A stretch of 54,080 nt of DNA from Brevundimonas sp. UBA5936 (GTDB taxonomy: Bacteria; Pseudomonadota; Alphaproteobacteria; Caulobacterales; Caulobacteraceae), in assembly GCA_002430835.1 (NCBI GenBank), contig DJDA01000111.1, positions 1 to 54,080 on the forward strand. The letters are read 5' to 3'. The position numbers and the translations under genes are program-made. Positions within the stretch are counted from its first letter, which is position 1, and each line of letters starts with the position of its first letter. Shown one piece after another: positions 24,229-34,884 of the stretch. The notes under the pieces are model-generated. The model had not been told where the DNA came from. It saw only the letters and a program-made list of their open reading frames with translations, and made no database searches.

Positions 24229-24394
24229 GATCGTCGCGCCTCCTCACTGATGCGTTGGCTGAGTGAAGGATGGGGACGGACGTTTCGTAACGCAACCCCC
24301 AATTTGCGGCGCAGCTTTCGCAATGCAGCGAGAACCGCCGCCTTGGACAATCGGCGTCATGGCCTTCGTCGTCATCGCTTCCTATCTTCCCGGC

Positions 24395-24922
24395 ATGAGC
24401 ACGCCCGACCGTCCCGTCGCCTTCCGCATCGATCGTCCTGCGCCAGATCGAGCCGAAGCCGCCGCCCGTCGCGAAGCCGCCGTCGCCCGCATCCGCGCCG
24501 AGACCGGCATCGACGAAGCCATGATCGACGCCCTGGTCGAGGGCTTCTACGCCAAGGTGCGCGAAGACGACGTCATCGGCCCGATCTTCGCCGCCCATAT
24601 CGACGACTGGGGCCCGCATCTGGAGCAGATGAAGCTGTTCTGGTCGTCCGTCGCCCTATCCACCGGCGTCTATCAGGGGCGGCCCATGCCGAAGCACCTG
24701 CCCCTGCCGATCGACGCGCGTCATTTCGATCACTGGCTGGGGTTGTTCGAAGCCACCGCCCGCGAACTATGCCCGCCCGTCGCCGCCGAACACTTCATCG
24801 TCCGCGCGCACCGCATCGCCGAAAGCCTGGAGCTGGGCGTCGCCAACGCCAACGGCGTGCTGGTCGGTCCCGGTGAACGCTACCGCCGCCCGGAAACGCC
24901 GTGGACGCCTGAAGCAGGCTAG
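24395..24922 (+). CDS. Group III truncated haemoglobin
   Basis: 175 residues from ATG 24395; the frame is open 132 bases upstream but without a family-like segment. The core shows IDEAMIDALVEGFYAKVREDDVIGPIF, MKLFWSSVALSTGVYQGRPMPKH and the proximal-histidine segment IDARHFDHWLGLFEATARELC, typical of group III (trHbP) globins. These bind oxygen or nitric oxide haem ligands; the precise function is uncertain. The stop codon lies two bases before the LexA box of uvrA. Confidence 0.88.
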   Translation: MSTPDRPVAFRIDRPAPDRAEAAARREAAVARIRAETGIDEAMIDALVEGFYAKVREDDVIGPIFAAHIDDWGPHLEQMKLFWSSVALSTGVYQGRPMPKHLPLPIDARHFDHWLGLFEATARELCPPVAAEHFIVRAHRIAESLELGVANANGVLVGPGERYRRPETPWTPEAG

Positions 24923-24924
24923 AA

Positions 24925-24939
24925 GTTCTCATATTGTTC
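24925..24939 (+). promoter_or_regulatory. LexA (SOS) box of uvrA
   Basis: GTTC-TCATATT-GTTC is the direct-repeat GTTC-N7-GTTC recognised by LexA in alphaproteobacteria. It lies 81 bases before the uvrA start. No other such box is obvious in the window. Confidence 0.85.
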
Positions 24940-25020
24940 TTGCTGTTTCCGGCAAATTGATCCCCATATAGCGTCGTCGCCCCGGACCGTTTTCGGGGTC
25001 TCCCGCGTTCCTCGGATCAC

Positions 25021-27960
<2,940 letters not shown>

Positions 27961-27972
27961 ACTGTTTCCAAT

Positions 27973-28004
27973 CCGCTCACCCCGGCATCCGCCGGGATGA
28001 GCGG
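27973..28004. repeat. Palindromic REP-like element
   Basis: CCGCTCACCCCGGC and GCCGGGATGAGCGG form a 14-base stem with a single mismatch around ATCC. It lies between the uvrA stop and its terminator. The form resembles small intergenic palindromes scattered in Caulobacterales genomes. No second copy was noticed here. Confidence 0.45.
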
Positions 28005-28028
28005 GATGTGATGGTCAGACTCAACAGA

Positions 28029-28062
28029 AACGCCGCGCCCCTCGCGGAGCGCGGCGTTTTCA
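28029..28062 (+). terminator. Terminator of uvrA
   Basis: AACGCCGCGC pairs with GCGCGGCGTT and is followed by TTTTC. A weak A-run on the left makes it partly bidirectional for the convergent gene at 28085. Confidence 0.85.
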
Positions 28063-28084
28063 TTTCCGGCGATGCCGTCTCGGA

Positions 28085-28975
28085 TCAGACGCGCGGCACG
28101 CCCTTGATGCCCAGATAGGCGGCCGAGAACGGCGCATAGATGATGGCCGCCTGAGCCGCCGACAGCAGGGCGTTGACCACGCCCCACACCAGCAGCGCCG
28201 GCCAGAACTTCACGAGCAGCGTGGCGATATTGGTCGTCTCGGCCCCCGCCAGGCTCTCCAGACCGCCGAAGATCAGGTTCAGCGGCGCGATGACGATGGA
28301 GCCCAGCAATCCCACCAGCATCGACATGACGCCCGCCAGCACCGCCATGCCCAACAGCGGCCAGAAGCGGCCCTTGGTCATGGCCCAGCTTTCCTTGATG
28401 GCGATCTTCTGCTCCGCAAAGGTCATCGGCGCGACCAGGCTGAGACGCACGGCCAGCCAGACGGCGACCGCCGCTACTCCAAGCCCCACAAGAACCGCCG
28501 GCAGGATCAGGAAGGGCGCGCCCATGCTCGCCGCCAGGCCCACGAAGACGCCCACCAGCGCCGTCCCGCCCATCACGACGCCGAACATCAACAACCCCAC
28601 GAGCACCGTGGCCCCCAGGATGCGCAACTCATCGCGGCCCAGACGCAGATAGCCGAACCGCTTTTCCTCCGGCCGGATGACGGAACGTGCCACCGCCGCC
28701 GTCAGCACGGCGCTGAACAGAAGCGACAGCGGCAGAGCCAGCCCCATCATGGCGCCATAGGCCTGGCCCAGGCTGGTCAGGTCGCTCATGGACGGTTCGG
28801 CGCTCTGCTCGATCTGCTCGGCCAGGTTGATGATGTTGATCAGGCTGCCGCCCGCCACGGCGAAGAAGACCGCGAAGAAGACGATATAGGCCGCAGCCCA
28901 GGCCAGAAGGGCCATCGGCGCCCGACGGGCCAGACGGAAGCCCTCAAAGGCGGATTCGGTGGCGTTGAAACTCAT
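28085..28975 (-). CDS. Multi-pass membrane protein, paralogue of the upstream gene
   Basis: 296 residues with about six hydrophobic segments (near 22-45, 75-95, 118-150, 155-180, 205-235, 250-280). The N-terminus ATESAFEGFRLARRAPMALLAW and the mid-protein ESWAMTKGRFWPLLGMAVLAG match equivalent segments in the neighbouring gene, so these are tandem duplicates. I do not recognise a named family. The preceding gene ends 20 bases upstream, so both are probably in one transcript. Confidence 0.7.
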   Translation of the reverse strand: MSFNATESAFEGFRLARRAPMALLAWAAAYIVFFAVFFAVAGGSLINIINLAEQIEQSAEPSMSDLTSLGQAYGAMMGLALPLSLLFSAVLTAAVARSVIRPEEKRFGYLRLGRDELRILGATVLVGLLMFGVVMGGTALVGVFVGLAASMGAPFLILPAVLVGLGVAAVAVWLAVRLSLVAPMTFAEQKIAIKESWAMTKGRFWPLLGMAVLAGVMSMLVGLLGSIVIAPLNLIFGGLESLAGAETTNIATLLVKFWPALLVWGVVNALLSAAQAAIIYAPFSAAYLGIKGVPRV

Positions 28976-28995
28976 GCTGGCTCCTCGATTCTCGC

Positions 28996-29934
28996 TCAGC
29001 TTAACGCAGCTGCGCCGGTTTCGTCCTGTTTCTGCGTCGCCAGCATCTGCCGGCAGGCCGACACGCCGGGCGCGACCCAGATCGCAACGACGATCCCGTA
29101 ATAGATCGCCATCGCCACAAAGGCCGCAACGCCCACCGCTGCGACTACGCCGAGGTTGAAGTCAGGGAACCCGCTCTGTGCGCTCTCGGCCCATGCCGCC
29201 AACTGGGACCAGAAAGGAATGCTGACGCCCAACGCGATCAATCCAATCACGACCAGAACCAGCACATGGACGACGACCGTGACGGCGAAGGTCGCCGCAA
29301 ACAGGCCCAGCAGAACGCCGACGCGCCCCTTCGTCATCTTCCACCCCGACACGAAGGCGAAGTCCTGCGACGCAATGCTCAGCGGCATGATCATGGACGT
29401 CCGAAGCGCCGCCCAGACAATGCCTACGATCCCCGCCAGCCCGACCACCACCCCCATGATCACGGCCGCCGCTTCAGACACCATCCAGAAGGCCGCCCCG
29501 AAGGCGAAGGCCAGCAGCACAACGACCAGCATCACGCCATAGCAGCCCGCCATGACGGCCAGACCGGCCACGGCAACCCTCGCCTCATCCATGCCGACGC
29601 GAAGATCGAAGAAGCGACCCGGCGCGCGCTCGGGCCACAGCACAGCACGGCAGATGGCGGCGATGATCAGCACATAGCCGATCAGTTGCACCACATTGAT
29701 CAGCATGGACCAGGCCTGCATTCGCATCATGGCGGCGAGCGCCTGCGGGCTGGGGTCCGCATCCTCGGCCATCGCGTCAAGACCAATGCTCATGAACAGG
29801 TCGATCATGACGATGGCGGACAGCAACAGAGGCAGGGCCAGGACGACGCCCCAGGCCAATACGCTGCCCGGCCGACGCCGGATCAGACGGAAACCATCCG
29901 CCAGCGCTTCATCGATCTGGAATCCATGGGTCAT
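28996..29934 (-). CDS. Multi-pass membrane protein, paralogue of the downstream gene
   Basis: 312 residues from ATG 29934, chosen because the MTHGFQIDEALADGFRLIRRRPGSVLAW start parallels the paralogue; the frame is open 90 bases further up. It has about six hydrophobic segments. The shared segment reads SGWKMTKGRVGVLLGLFAA, as in the gene at 28085. There are no catalytic motifs. Function is unknown; the conserved layout suggests a membrane scaffold or transporter-like role in pair with its duplicate. Confidence 0.7.
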   Translation of the reverse strand: MTHGFQIDEALADGFRLIRRRPGSVLAWGVVLALPLLLSAIVMIDLFMSIGLDAMAEDADPSPQALAAMMRMQAWSMLINVVQLIGYVLIIAAICRAVLWPERAPGRFFDLRVGMDEARVAVAGLAVMAGCYGVMLVVVLLAFAFGAAFWMVSEAAAVIMGVVVGLAGIVGIVWAALRTSMIMPLSIASQDFAFVSGWKMTKGRVGVLLGLFAATFAVTVVVHVLVLVVIGLIALGVSIPFWSQLAAWAESAQSGFPDFNLGVVAAVGVAAFVAMAIYYGIVVAIWVAPGVSACRQMLATQKQDETGAAALS

Positions 29935-30046
29935 GAACAGCCTCCACCGTTTTCTATACGGGGGAAGACGCCGCTGCGACACCCCGCGCCGCCTCAGCTT
30001 CCACAGCCTGCATGACAGGACCACGGCGGACGGCTATTAGGCCGCC

Positions 30047-31459
30047 ATGTCGAATGCGCCCACCACTCCCCGCCCCGCTCCTGTGCACGTCATCGGCGGA
30101 GGTCTCGCCGGATCCGAAGCGGCCTGGCAGATCGCCCAGGCGGGCGTGCCCGTCATCCTGCACGAAATGCGTCGGGACGAGCCGGAGCAGGTGCGCACCG
30201 ACGCCCACCACACCACGGGCCTGGCCGAGCTGGTCTGCTCAAACTCCTTCCGGTCGGACGATTGGGAGTACAACGCCGTCGGCCTGCTGCACGCCGAGAT
30301 GCGGGCGCTGGACAGCCTGATCATGGCTTCGGGCGACGCCAATCAGGTGCCGGCGGGCGGCGCCCTGGCGGTCGACCGCATCGGCTTCTCGGATGCTGTC
30401 ACGGCCAAGCTGGAAGCTCACCCCCTCGTGACCATCGTCCGCGAGGAGATCGCGGGCATTCCGCCGGAAGACTGGGACAACGTCATCGTCGCCACCGGCC
30501 CGCTGACCTCGCCCGCCCTGGCCGACGCCATCCTGAAGGCGACGGGCGAAGAAAGCCTCAGCTTCTTCGACGCCATCGCGCCGATCCTGCACGCCGACAG
30601 CATCGACTTCGACGTCGCCTGGCGCCAGTCGCGCTATGACAAGGAAGGCCCCGGCGGCGACGCGGCGGCCTACGTCAACTGCCCGATGGACAAGGCCCAG
30701 TACGAAGCCTTCATCGACGCCCTGCTGGGCGGTCCGAAGGCCGAGTTCAAGGAGTGGGAGAACGTCCCCTATTTCGACGGCTGCCTGCCGATCGAAGTCA
30801 TGGCCGAGCGCGGTCGCGAGACCCTGCGCCACGGCCCGATGAAGCCGGTCGGCCTGACCAATCAGCACAATCCGACGGTCAAGCCCTACGCCATCGTCCA
30901 GCTGCGTCAGGACAATGCGCTGGGAACGCTATTCAACATGGTCGGCTTCCAGACCAAGCTGAAATACGGTGCCCAGACCGATGTGTTCCGCATGATCCCC
31001 GGACTGGAGAACGCCCAGTTCGCGCGTCTGGGCGGCCTGCACCGCAACACCTTCCTGAACAGCCCGCGCCTGCTGGACAAGCAGATGCGGCTGAAGGCCC
31101 TTCCGCGCCTCCGCTTCGCCGGTCAGGTGACGGGGGTCGAGGGTTATGTCGAAAGCGCGGCCATGGGCCTGCTGACCGGCCGCCTGGCCGCCGCCCAGGC
31201 GCTGGGGCGCGACCTGGCCCCGCCGCCGCCGGAAACCGCCATGGGCGCCCTGGTCGAACACATCACCGGCGGACATCTGGAAGGTTCGAAGTTCCAGCCG
31301 ATGAACATCAACTACGGCCTGCTGCCGCCGCTGGAGGCGCCCAAGGTCGATGAGGACGGCAAGCGCATCCATCCCAAGGAACGCGGCCGCGCCAAGAAGC
31401 GCCTGCAGAGCATCCGCGCCATGGACGCTCTGAAGGCATGGCGAGACACGGCGGCTTAG
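30047..31459 (+). CDS. trmFO: Methylenetetrahydrofolate--tRNA-(uracil-5-)-methyltransferase
   Basis: 470 residues. The FAD-binding N-terminus reads VHVIGGGLAGSEAAWQIAQAG. It is followed by the TrmFO-typical LHEMR, HHTTGLAELVCSNSFRSDD and AVGLLHAEMRAL. Later ANQVPAGGALAVDR and FNMVGFQTKLKYGAQ..VFRMIPGLENAQFARLGGLHRNTF are strongly conserved. It makes m5U54 in tRNA using folate and FAD, in place of TrmA. It converges with the CynX-type transporter gene with a four-base overlap of stop codons. Confidence 0.97.
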   Translation: MSNAPTTPRPAPVHVIGGGLAGSEAAWQIAQAGVPVILHEMRRDEPEQVRTDAHHTTGLAELVCSNSFRSDDWEYNAVGLLHAEMRALDSLIMASGDANQVPAGGALAVDRIGFSDAVTAKLEAHPLVTIVREEIAGIPPEDWDNVIVATGPLTSPALADAILKATGEESLSFFDAIAPILHADSIDFDVAWRQSRYDKEGPGGDAAAYVNCPMDKAQYEAFIDALLGGPKAEFKEWENVPYFDGCLPIEVMAERGRETLRHGPMKPVGLTNQHNPTVKPYAIVQLRQDNALGTLFNMVGFQTKLKYGAQTDVFRMIPGLENAQFARLGGLHRNTFLNSPRLLDKQMRLKALPRLRFAGQVTGVEGYVESAAMGLLTGRLAAAQALGRDLAPPPPETAMGALVEHITGGHLEGSKFQPMNINYGLLPPLEAPKVDEDGKRIHPKERGRAKKRLQSIRAMDALKAWRDTAA

Positions 31460-32658
31460 CGCAGTTTCGCGCCGCCAGGCTTGAAGGCCAGGGTCATAGC
31501 CGCCATGGCGACGAGGCCCAGTCCCATCAGCATCCAGGCCTGGCTGAGGTCCGACAGGCGGTCGCGCAGCAGCCCGGCCGCCAGCGGCGACAGGCTAGCG
31601 ATGATGTAGCCGCCCCCCTGAACGAAGGCGAGCAGATCGCCCGATCGCACCGGATCGTCGATCTGATCCATGGCCAGGATCAGGGTCAGCGGAAACACCG
31701 CGCCGATCCCCAGGCCAAGCAGCAGCATGACCGGAACCGCCAGACTGACCGGGGTCAGCACCAATCCCGCCAGACCGATCAACGCCAGAGCCACCGCCGC
31801 CAGCATCGGCCCACGCCGGTCGGGAAAACGCGCGATGAACAGGGACACCAGCACGCCCGCCGCGACCTCGGCGCCCGTCATGCCGCTGAGCAGGAAGCCC
31901 GCCGTCGCGCGCGCCTGTCCCATGTCGACGTAGTAAGGCGGCAGCCAGGCCAGCACGAGCGTATAGGCCGAGGTGCCCAGCCCCAAAATCGGAACGAGCG
32001 CCCACGCCCTGGGCTGTTTCCAGAACGGAACCTCGTGGGTTCCTTCAGCTACGACGGCGCGGTTCGGCTCCTCGGCCGCCGGGTCGCGCGCAGCGATGAT
32101 CCAGACGACCGCCGCCAGGAAGGCCGGGACCGCCCATAGAGCCAGCGCCCCGGCCCAGCCGACGGCTCCCGCCAAGCCTGCCGCCGTCGCCGCCGCCACG
32201 GCCGCCCCGCCCATGATGCCGGTCGTATAGACGCCCATGACCGTGCCGAAGCGCGTCGGGAAGGCCCGCTTGATGACAACGGGCGCCAGGGCCTGGATCA
32301 AGGCCACGCCGACGCCGACCACGACGGCGCTGGCGATCAGACCGGCCGTCCCGTCGAAAACCGCTCGCGCCAGACAGGCCAGGCCGATAAGCACCGCGCC
32401 CAGCAGGATGCCCTTGCGCTCGCCCAGGCGTCGCCGCAGCGGCCGGATCGACAGAGCGCCGACGCCGATCATCGCCACCGGCAGGGTGGTCAGCAGGCTG
32501 GCCGTGGTCGAATCCATGCCGGTCGCCGCTTCGATCAGGTCCAGCAGCGGCCCTACCGCCGCCATCGCCGGACGCAGGTTCAGCGCCAGGGCGAAGATGG
32601 CCGCGATCAACAGCAGACCCGCGCCGCGCGACGGTTGCGGGGCGTTCGACTGATCCAT
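31456..32658 (-). CDS. CynX/NimT-type major facilitator transporter
   Basis: 400 residues from ATG 32658; the frame is open 135 bases further up but MDQSNAPQPSRG is the natural start. About 12 membrane helices. The family-typical NLRPAMAAVGPLLDLI lies in the first helix and FPTRFGTVMGVYTTGIMGGAAVAA in the fourth to fifth. Relatives export or import cyanate, nitroimidazoles or other small compounds. It is divergent from a MarR regulator whose gene begins 65 bases away, with a MarR-type operator in the gap. So it is probably an inducible exporter. Confidence 0.85.
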   Translation of the reverse strand: MDQSNAPQPSRGAGLLLIAAIFALALNLRPAMAAVGPLLDLIEAATGMDSTTASLLTTLPVAMIGVGALSIRPLRRRLGERKGILLGAVLIGLACLARAVFDGTAGLIASAVVVGVGVALIQALAPVVIKRAFPTRFGTVMGVYTTGIMGGAAVAAATAAGLAGAVGWAGALALWAVPAFLAAVVWIIAARDPAAEEPNRAVVAEGTHEVPFWKQPRAWALVPILGLGTSAYTLVLAWLPPYYVDMGQARATAGFLLSGMTGAEVAAGVLVSLFIARFPDRRGPMLAAVALALIGLAGLVLTPVSLAVPVMLLLGLGIGAVFPLTLILAMDQIDDPVRSGDLLAFVQGGGYIIASLSPLAAGLLRDRLSDLSQAWMLMGLGLVAMAAMTLAFKPGGAKLR

Positions 32659-32704
32659 CCGAGGTGACTCCGGCTGCGAAAGGCGATAGTGTCTCGCTAT
32701 CAAG

Positions 32705-32722
32705 TATCTTGATGTCAAGACA
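32705..32722. promoter_or_regulatory. MarR-type operator touching the marR start codon
   Basis: TATCTTGA-TG-TCAAGACA is an inverted repeat with seven of eight base pairs matching, of the known MarR-family form TCTTGAnnTCAAGA. It ends one base before the marR ATG. A second, overlapping perfect dyad ATCAAG-TAT-CTTGAT lies at 32699-32713. Confidence 0.7.
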
Positions 32723-33214
32723 ATGACCGATCGCGCTTCTCGCGCCGCCGCCCAATGGGCGGTCGCGCGCCCCGACCTCGACCTGCTGGCCATGGAGACG
32801 CTGGGCCGTCTGCACGAGGCCTCGATTCTGGTGACGCGCGAGCGGCAGGCGCCGCTCTACGCCCGCCATGGGCTGCAGCATGGCGAGTTCGACGTCCTGG
32901 CCACCCTGCGGCGCGCGCCGTCGCGGGACGGGCTGACGCCGACGGCCCTCTATGAGGCGACGATGATGTCGTCCGGCGGCATGACGGCGCGGCTGGACCG
33001 GCTGCAGAAATCCGGCCTGATCGAGCGCACGCCCCACCCCAGCGACCGCCGCGCTTCGTTGGTCAGGCTGACGGCCAAGGGCTTCGACCTGATCGACGGC
33101 CTGATGCCCCTGCACATGGCTGAAAGCCAGACCATGCTGGCCGGCCTGTCGCGCGAGGAGCAGGCCACGCTGAGCGCGCTGCTCGCTCGGCTGATCGGCG
33201 CGCTGGAGCCCTAG
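32723..33214 (+). CDS. MarR-family transcriptional regulator
   Basis: 163 residues. It carries a typical MarR winged helix at about 50-115 (HGEFDVLATLRRAPS, then LYEATMMSSGGMTARLDRLQKSGLIERTPHPSDRRASLVRLT). The 'SSGGMTxRLDRLxxxGLIxRxPxPxDRR' block is diagnostic. The operator lies immediately before its start, implying autorepression, and the divergent CynX-type transporter is the likely second target. The 3' end overlaps the rhodanese gene by four bases on the opposite strand. Confidence 0.92.
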   Translation: MTDRASRAAAQWAVARPDLDLLAMETLGRLHEASILVTRERQAPLYARHGLQHGEFDVLATLRRAPSRDGLTPTALYEATMMSSGGMTARLDRLQKSGLIERTPHPSDRRASLVRLTAKGFDLIDGLMPLHMAESQTMLAGLSREEQATLSALLARLIGALEP

Positions 33215-33744
33215 GCGCGCTTCATCCGGCGGTTCCAGGGCATGACCGCCAGCAGACGCGCCATGCCGCAGAAGCCAGTCGCCCCCGCTACGAACAGGCC
33301 CGCGCCGACGAAGGCGCTGATCCCCCAGAAGCCGGGGTGGACCATGACGCCCAGCGCCCCGCCCGCCAGGATCAGCCCGCCCGCCGCCATCTGCACCTGA
33401 CGCATCAACTCCAGCGGTTGCTTGCGGTCAGCGACGATCGGCAGGCCCGCCTTCTTCCACGCATCCAGACCGCCCGCCAGGACATGCGCCGGGCCATCGA
33501 TGCGGGCGGCCAGCCGGTCACAGTTGCCGGCCGTGCGATTGCCGCTACGGCACATGAAGATCACGTCCTTGCCGGGATCGAGTCCCAGATCAGCAGCCTC
33601 GAAAGCGGACAAAGGCGCCGCCACGGCGCCGGCGATGTGTTCGCGCGCGTGCTCGTCCGGCTCGCGTACGTCGATCAGAACGGCCTGACCAGCTTTCAGG
33701 CGGGCGGCGACGTCTGCGGGCGACAAAGAGATTAGCGTATTCAT
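33211..33744 (-). CDS. Membrane-anchored rhodanese (rhodanese + DUF2892)
   Basis: 177 residues from ATG 33744. The rhodanese domain at about 5-100 has VLIDVREPDEHAREHIAGA and the active-site loop CRSGNRT with the catalytic cysteine. A DUF2892 part at about 110-170 has two membrane helices (GGLILAGGALGVM, VGAGLFVAGATGFCGMARLL). This is the YgaP-type layout: a thiosulfate or persulfide sulfurtransferase facing the cytoplasm. It lies downstream of an ArsR-type regulator (26 bases), probably its operon partner. Confidence 0.9.
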   Translation of the reverse strand: MNTLISLSPADVAARLKAGQAVLIDVREPDEHAREHIAGAVAAPLSAFEAADLGLDPGKDVIFMCRSGNRTAGNCDRLAARIDGPAHVLAGGLDAWKKAGLPIVADRKQPLELMRQVQMAAGGLILAGGALGVMVHPGFWGISAFVGAGLFVAGATGFCGMARLLAVMPWNRRMKRA

Positions 33745-33770
33745 CGGATTCTCCGTCAGGGAGGCGGCGC

Positions 33771-34088
33771 TCAACGCGCCTCAGGCGGGCAAAAAATCTC
33801 GGCCAGCACCCCGATCACCTTCAGGGCGGCGGGATCGGCGATACGATAAAAGACAGCGGTGCCGCTCTTGCGCGCGCTGACCAGCCTGTCCTCGCGCAGG
33901 CGCGCTAGATGCTGCGACAGCGCCGATTGCGACAGACCGACCTGTAGATCAGACACTTGGCGTTCGCCCTCGCCGATCTGACACAGGATCATCAGGCGGT
34001 GTTCATTGGACAGAGCTTTCAGCAGACGCGACGCATCGCCCGCACTGGCTTGAAAGCGCTCCAGTCCCATACGTTCGAGATCAACCAT
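33771..34088 (-). CDS. ArsR-family regulator, BigR/SqrR-like
   Basis: 105 residues. The winged helix reads LLKALSNEHRLMILCQIGEGERQVSDLQVGLSQSALSQHLARLREDRLV. Two cysteines, one in LMILC and one in IFCPPE at the C-terminus, sit where the persulfide-sensing cysteines of BigR and SqrR lie. With the rhodanese gene downstream this suggests control by sulfide or persulfide. An AT-rich dyad ATTAG/CTAAT lies 27 bases upstream. The sensing role is an inference from cysteine placement. Confidence 0.85.
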   Translation of the reverse strand: MVDLERMGLERFQASAGDASRLLKALSNEHRLMILCQIGEGERQVSDLQVGLSQSALSQHLARLREDRLVSARKSGTAVFYRIADPAALKVIGVLAEIFCPPEAR

Positions 34089-34114
34089 GGCGCGGATATA
34101 TGCCGCGACGCTAA

Positions 34115-34130
34115 ATTAGCAATACCTAAT
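34115..34130. promoter_or_regulatory. Candidate ArsR operator
   Basis: ATTAG-CAATAC-CTAAT with perfect 5-base arms, within an AT-rich stretch upstream of the ArsR gene. It would overlap the promoter. Confidence 0.45.
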
Positions 34131-34153
34131 ATAATAAAATATGACCTGGGAAG

Positions 34154-34780
34154 TCAGACGCGCCCGCGCAGGACGGCCCAGAACAGGCGCAACCTCTTGA
34201 ATGGCTCCGGCTCGTCTGCACGGGTCAGAGCCGCTGCCGCCACAGCCGGGAAAGCCGCCGCGGGCAAGACCTTGAGCACCGTGTTGGCCTCAGCCCGCAC
34301 AGCCTGAACCTCATCCGTTCGTCCGGTCTGGGCCAGGCCACGCAGTCGTCCAGCGACAGCGGCTGACGCCTCATGCCCCTCGCCGGCCAGAACGCGGACA
34401 GCCGCTTGCATAGGGCCGACGTAGAAGGCGTCCAGGTCGTGCGGTTCGCCATGCATGCGGCCGATATGCGCCTCGATCAAGGCGTCGAACGGCGCCCGCT
34501 CCAGGCCATGCCGCGTCACCGCCGTCGTCAGGGCTTCCAGCACGGGATGGCCGATGCGCGGCGTGTCGGTGAAGACGCCCTCCATCTGCTCGCCCCACCA
34601 GGCGTAGCGCATCTCGGCCAACAGAGGCTGGGTCACGCGCGTCGGAATGGCCATCAGCTCCGCCTCGAAGGCGTAGAGGGCGATCAGATCGGCCCGCGCC
34701 TGTTCGTCCGCCACGAATCGGCTGGCCAGCCAGCGGTCGAGGTCAGCGGCGCGAACCTGGGCATCAAGATCAACAGTCAT
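34154..34780 (-). CDS. Squalene/phytoene synthase family protein
   Basis: 208 residues from ATG 34780; the frame is open for 180 bases upstream with no family-like content. The family core includes DRWLASRFVADEQARADLIALYAFEAEL, MRYAWWGEQMEGV and DLDAFYVG, but the Asp-rich DxxxD motifs of true prenyl synthases are weak or missing. Such short relatives are common beside secDF in alphaproteobacteria, where the related NDUFAF6-like proteins occur. Function is uncertain. It is separated from secF by a long hairpin. Confidence 0.7.
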   Translation of the reverse strand: MTVDLDAQVRAADLDRWLASRFVADEQARADLIALYAFEAELMAIPTRVTQPLLAEMRYAWWGEQMEGVFTDTPRIGHPVLEALTTAVTRHGLERAPFDALIEAHIGRMHGEPHDLDAFYVGPMQAAVRVLAGEGHEASAAVAGRLRGLAQTGRTDEVQAVRAEANTVLKVLPAAAFPAVAAAALTRADEPEPFKRLRLFWAVLRGRV

Positions 34781-34829
34781 GGCGACAGGCCCTTCGACCA
34801 TTGCAGCGCCCGCATCAAGCCCCAACGCA

Positions 34830-34863
34830 CACGGCCCGCCTCCCTTTCGGAAGACGGGCCGTG
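34830..34863 (-). terminator. Long hairpin after secF
   Basis: CACGGCCCG and CGGGCCGTG form the outer stem; inside it CTTCC pairs with GGGAG around a GAAA loop. It follows the secF stop by about 20 bases on the minus strand. There is no T-run. Confidence 0.55.
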
Positions 34864-34884
34864 GTTCAGAAGCAGGCGACGCCG

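Noticed and set aside
28029..28062. Riboswitch-like structure between uvrA and the membrane genes
   Set aside because: The stem is a simple terminator; no conserved aptamer core is present.
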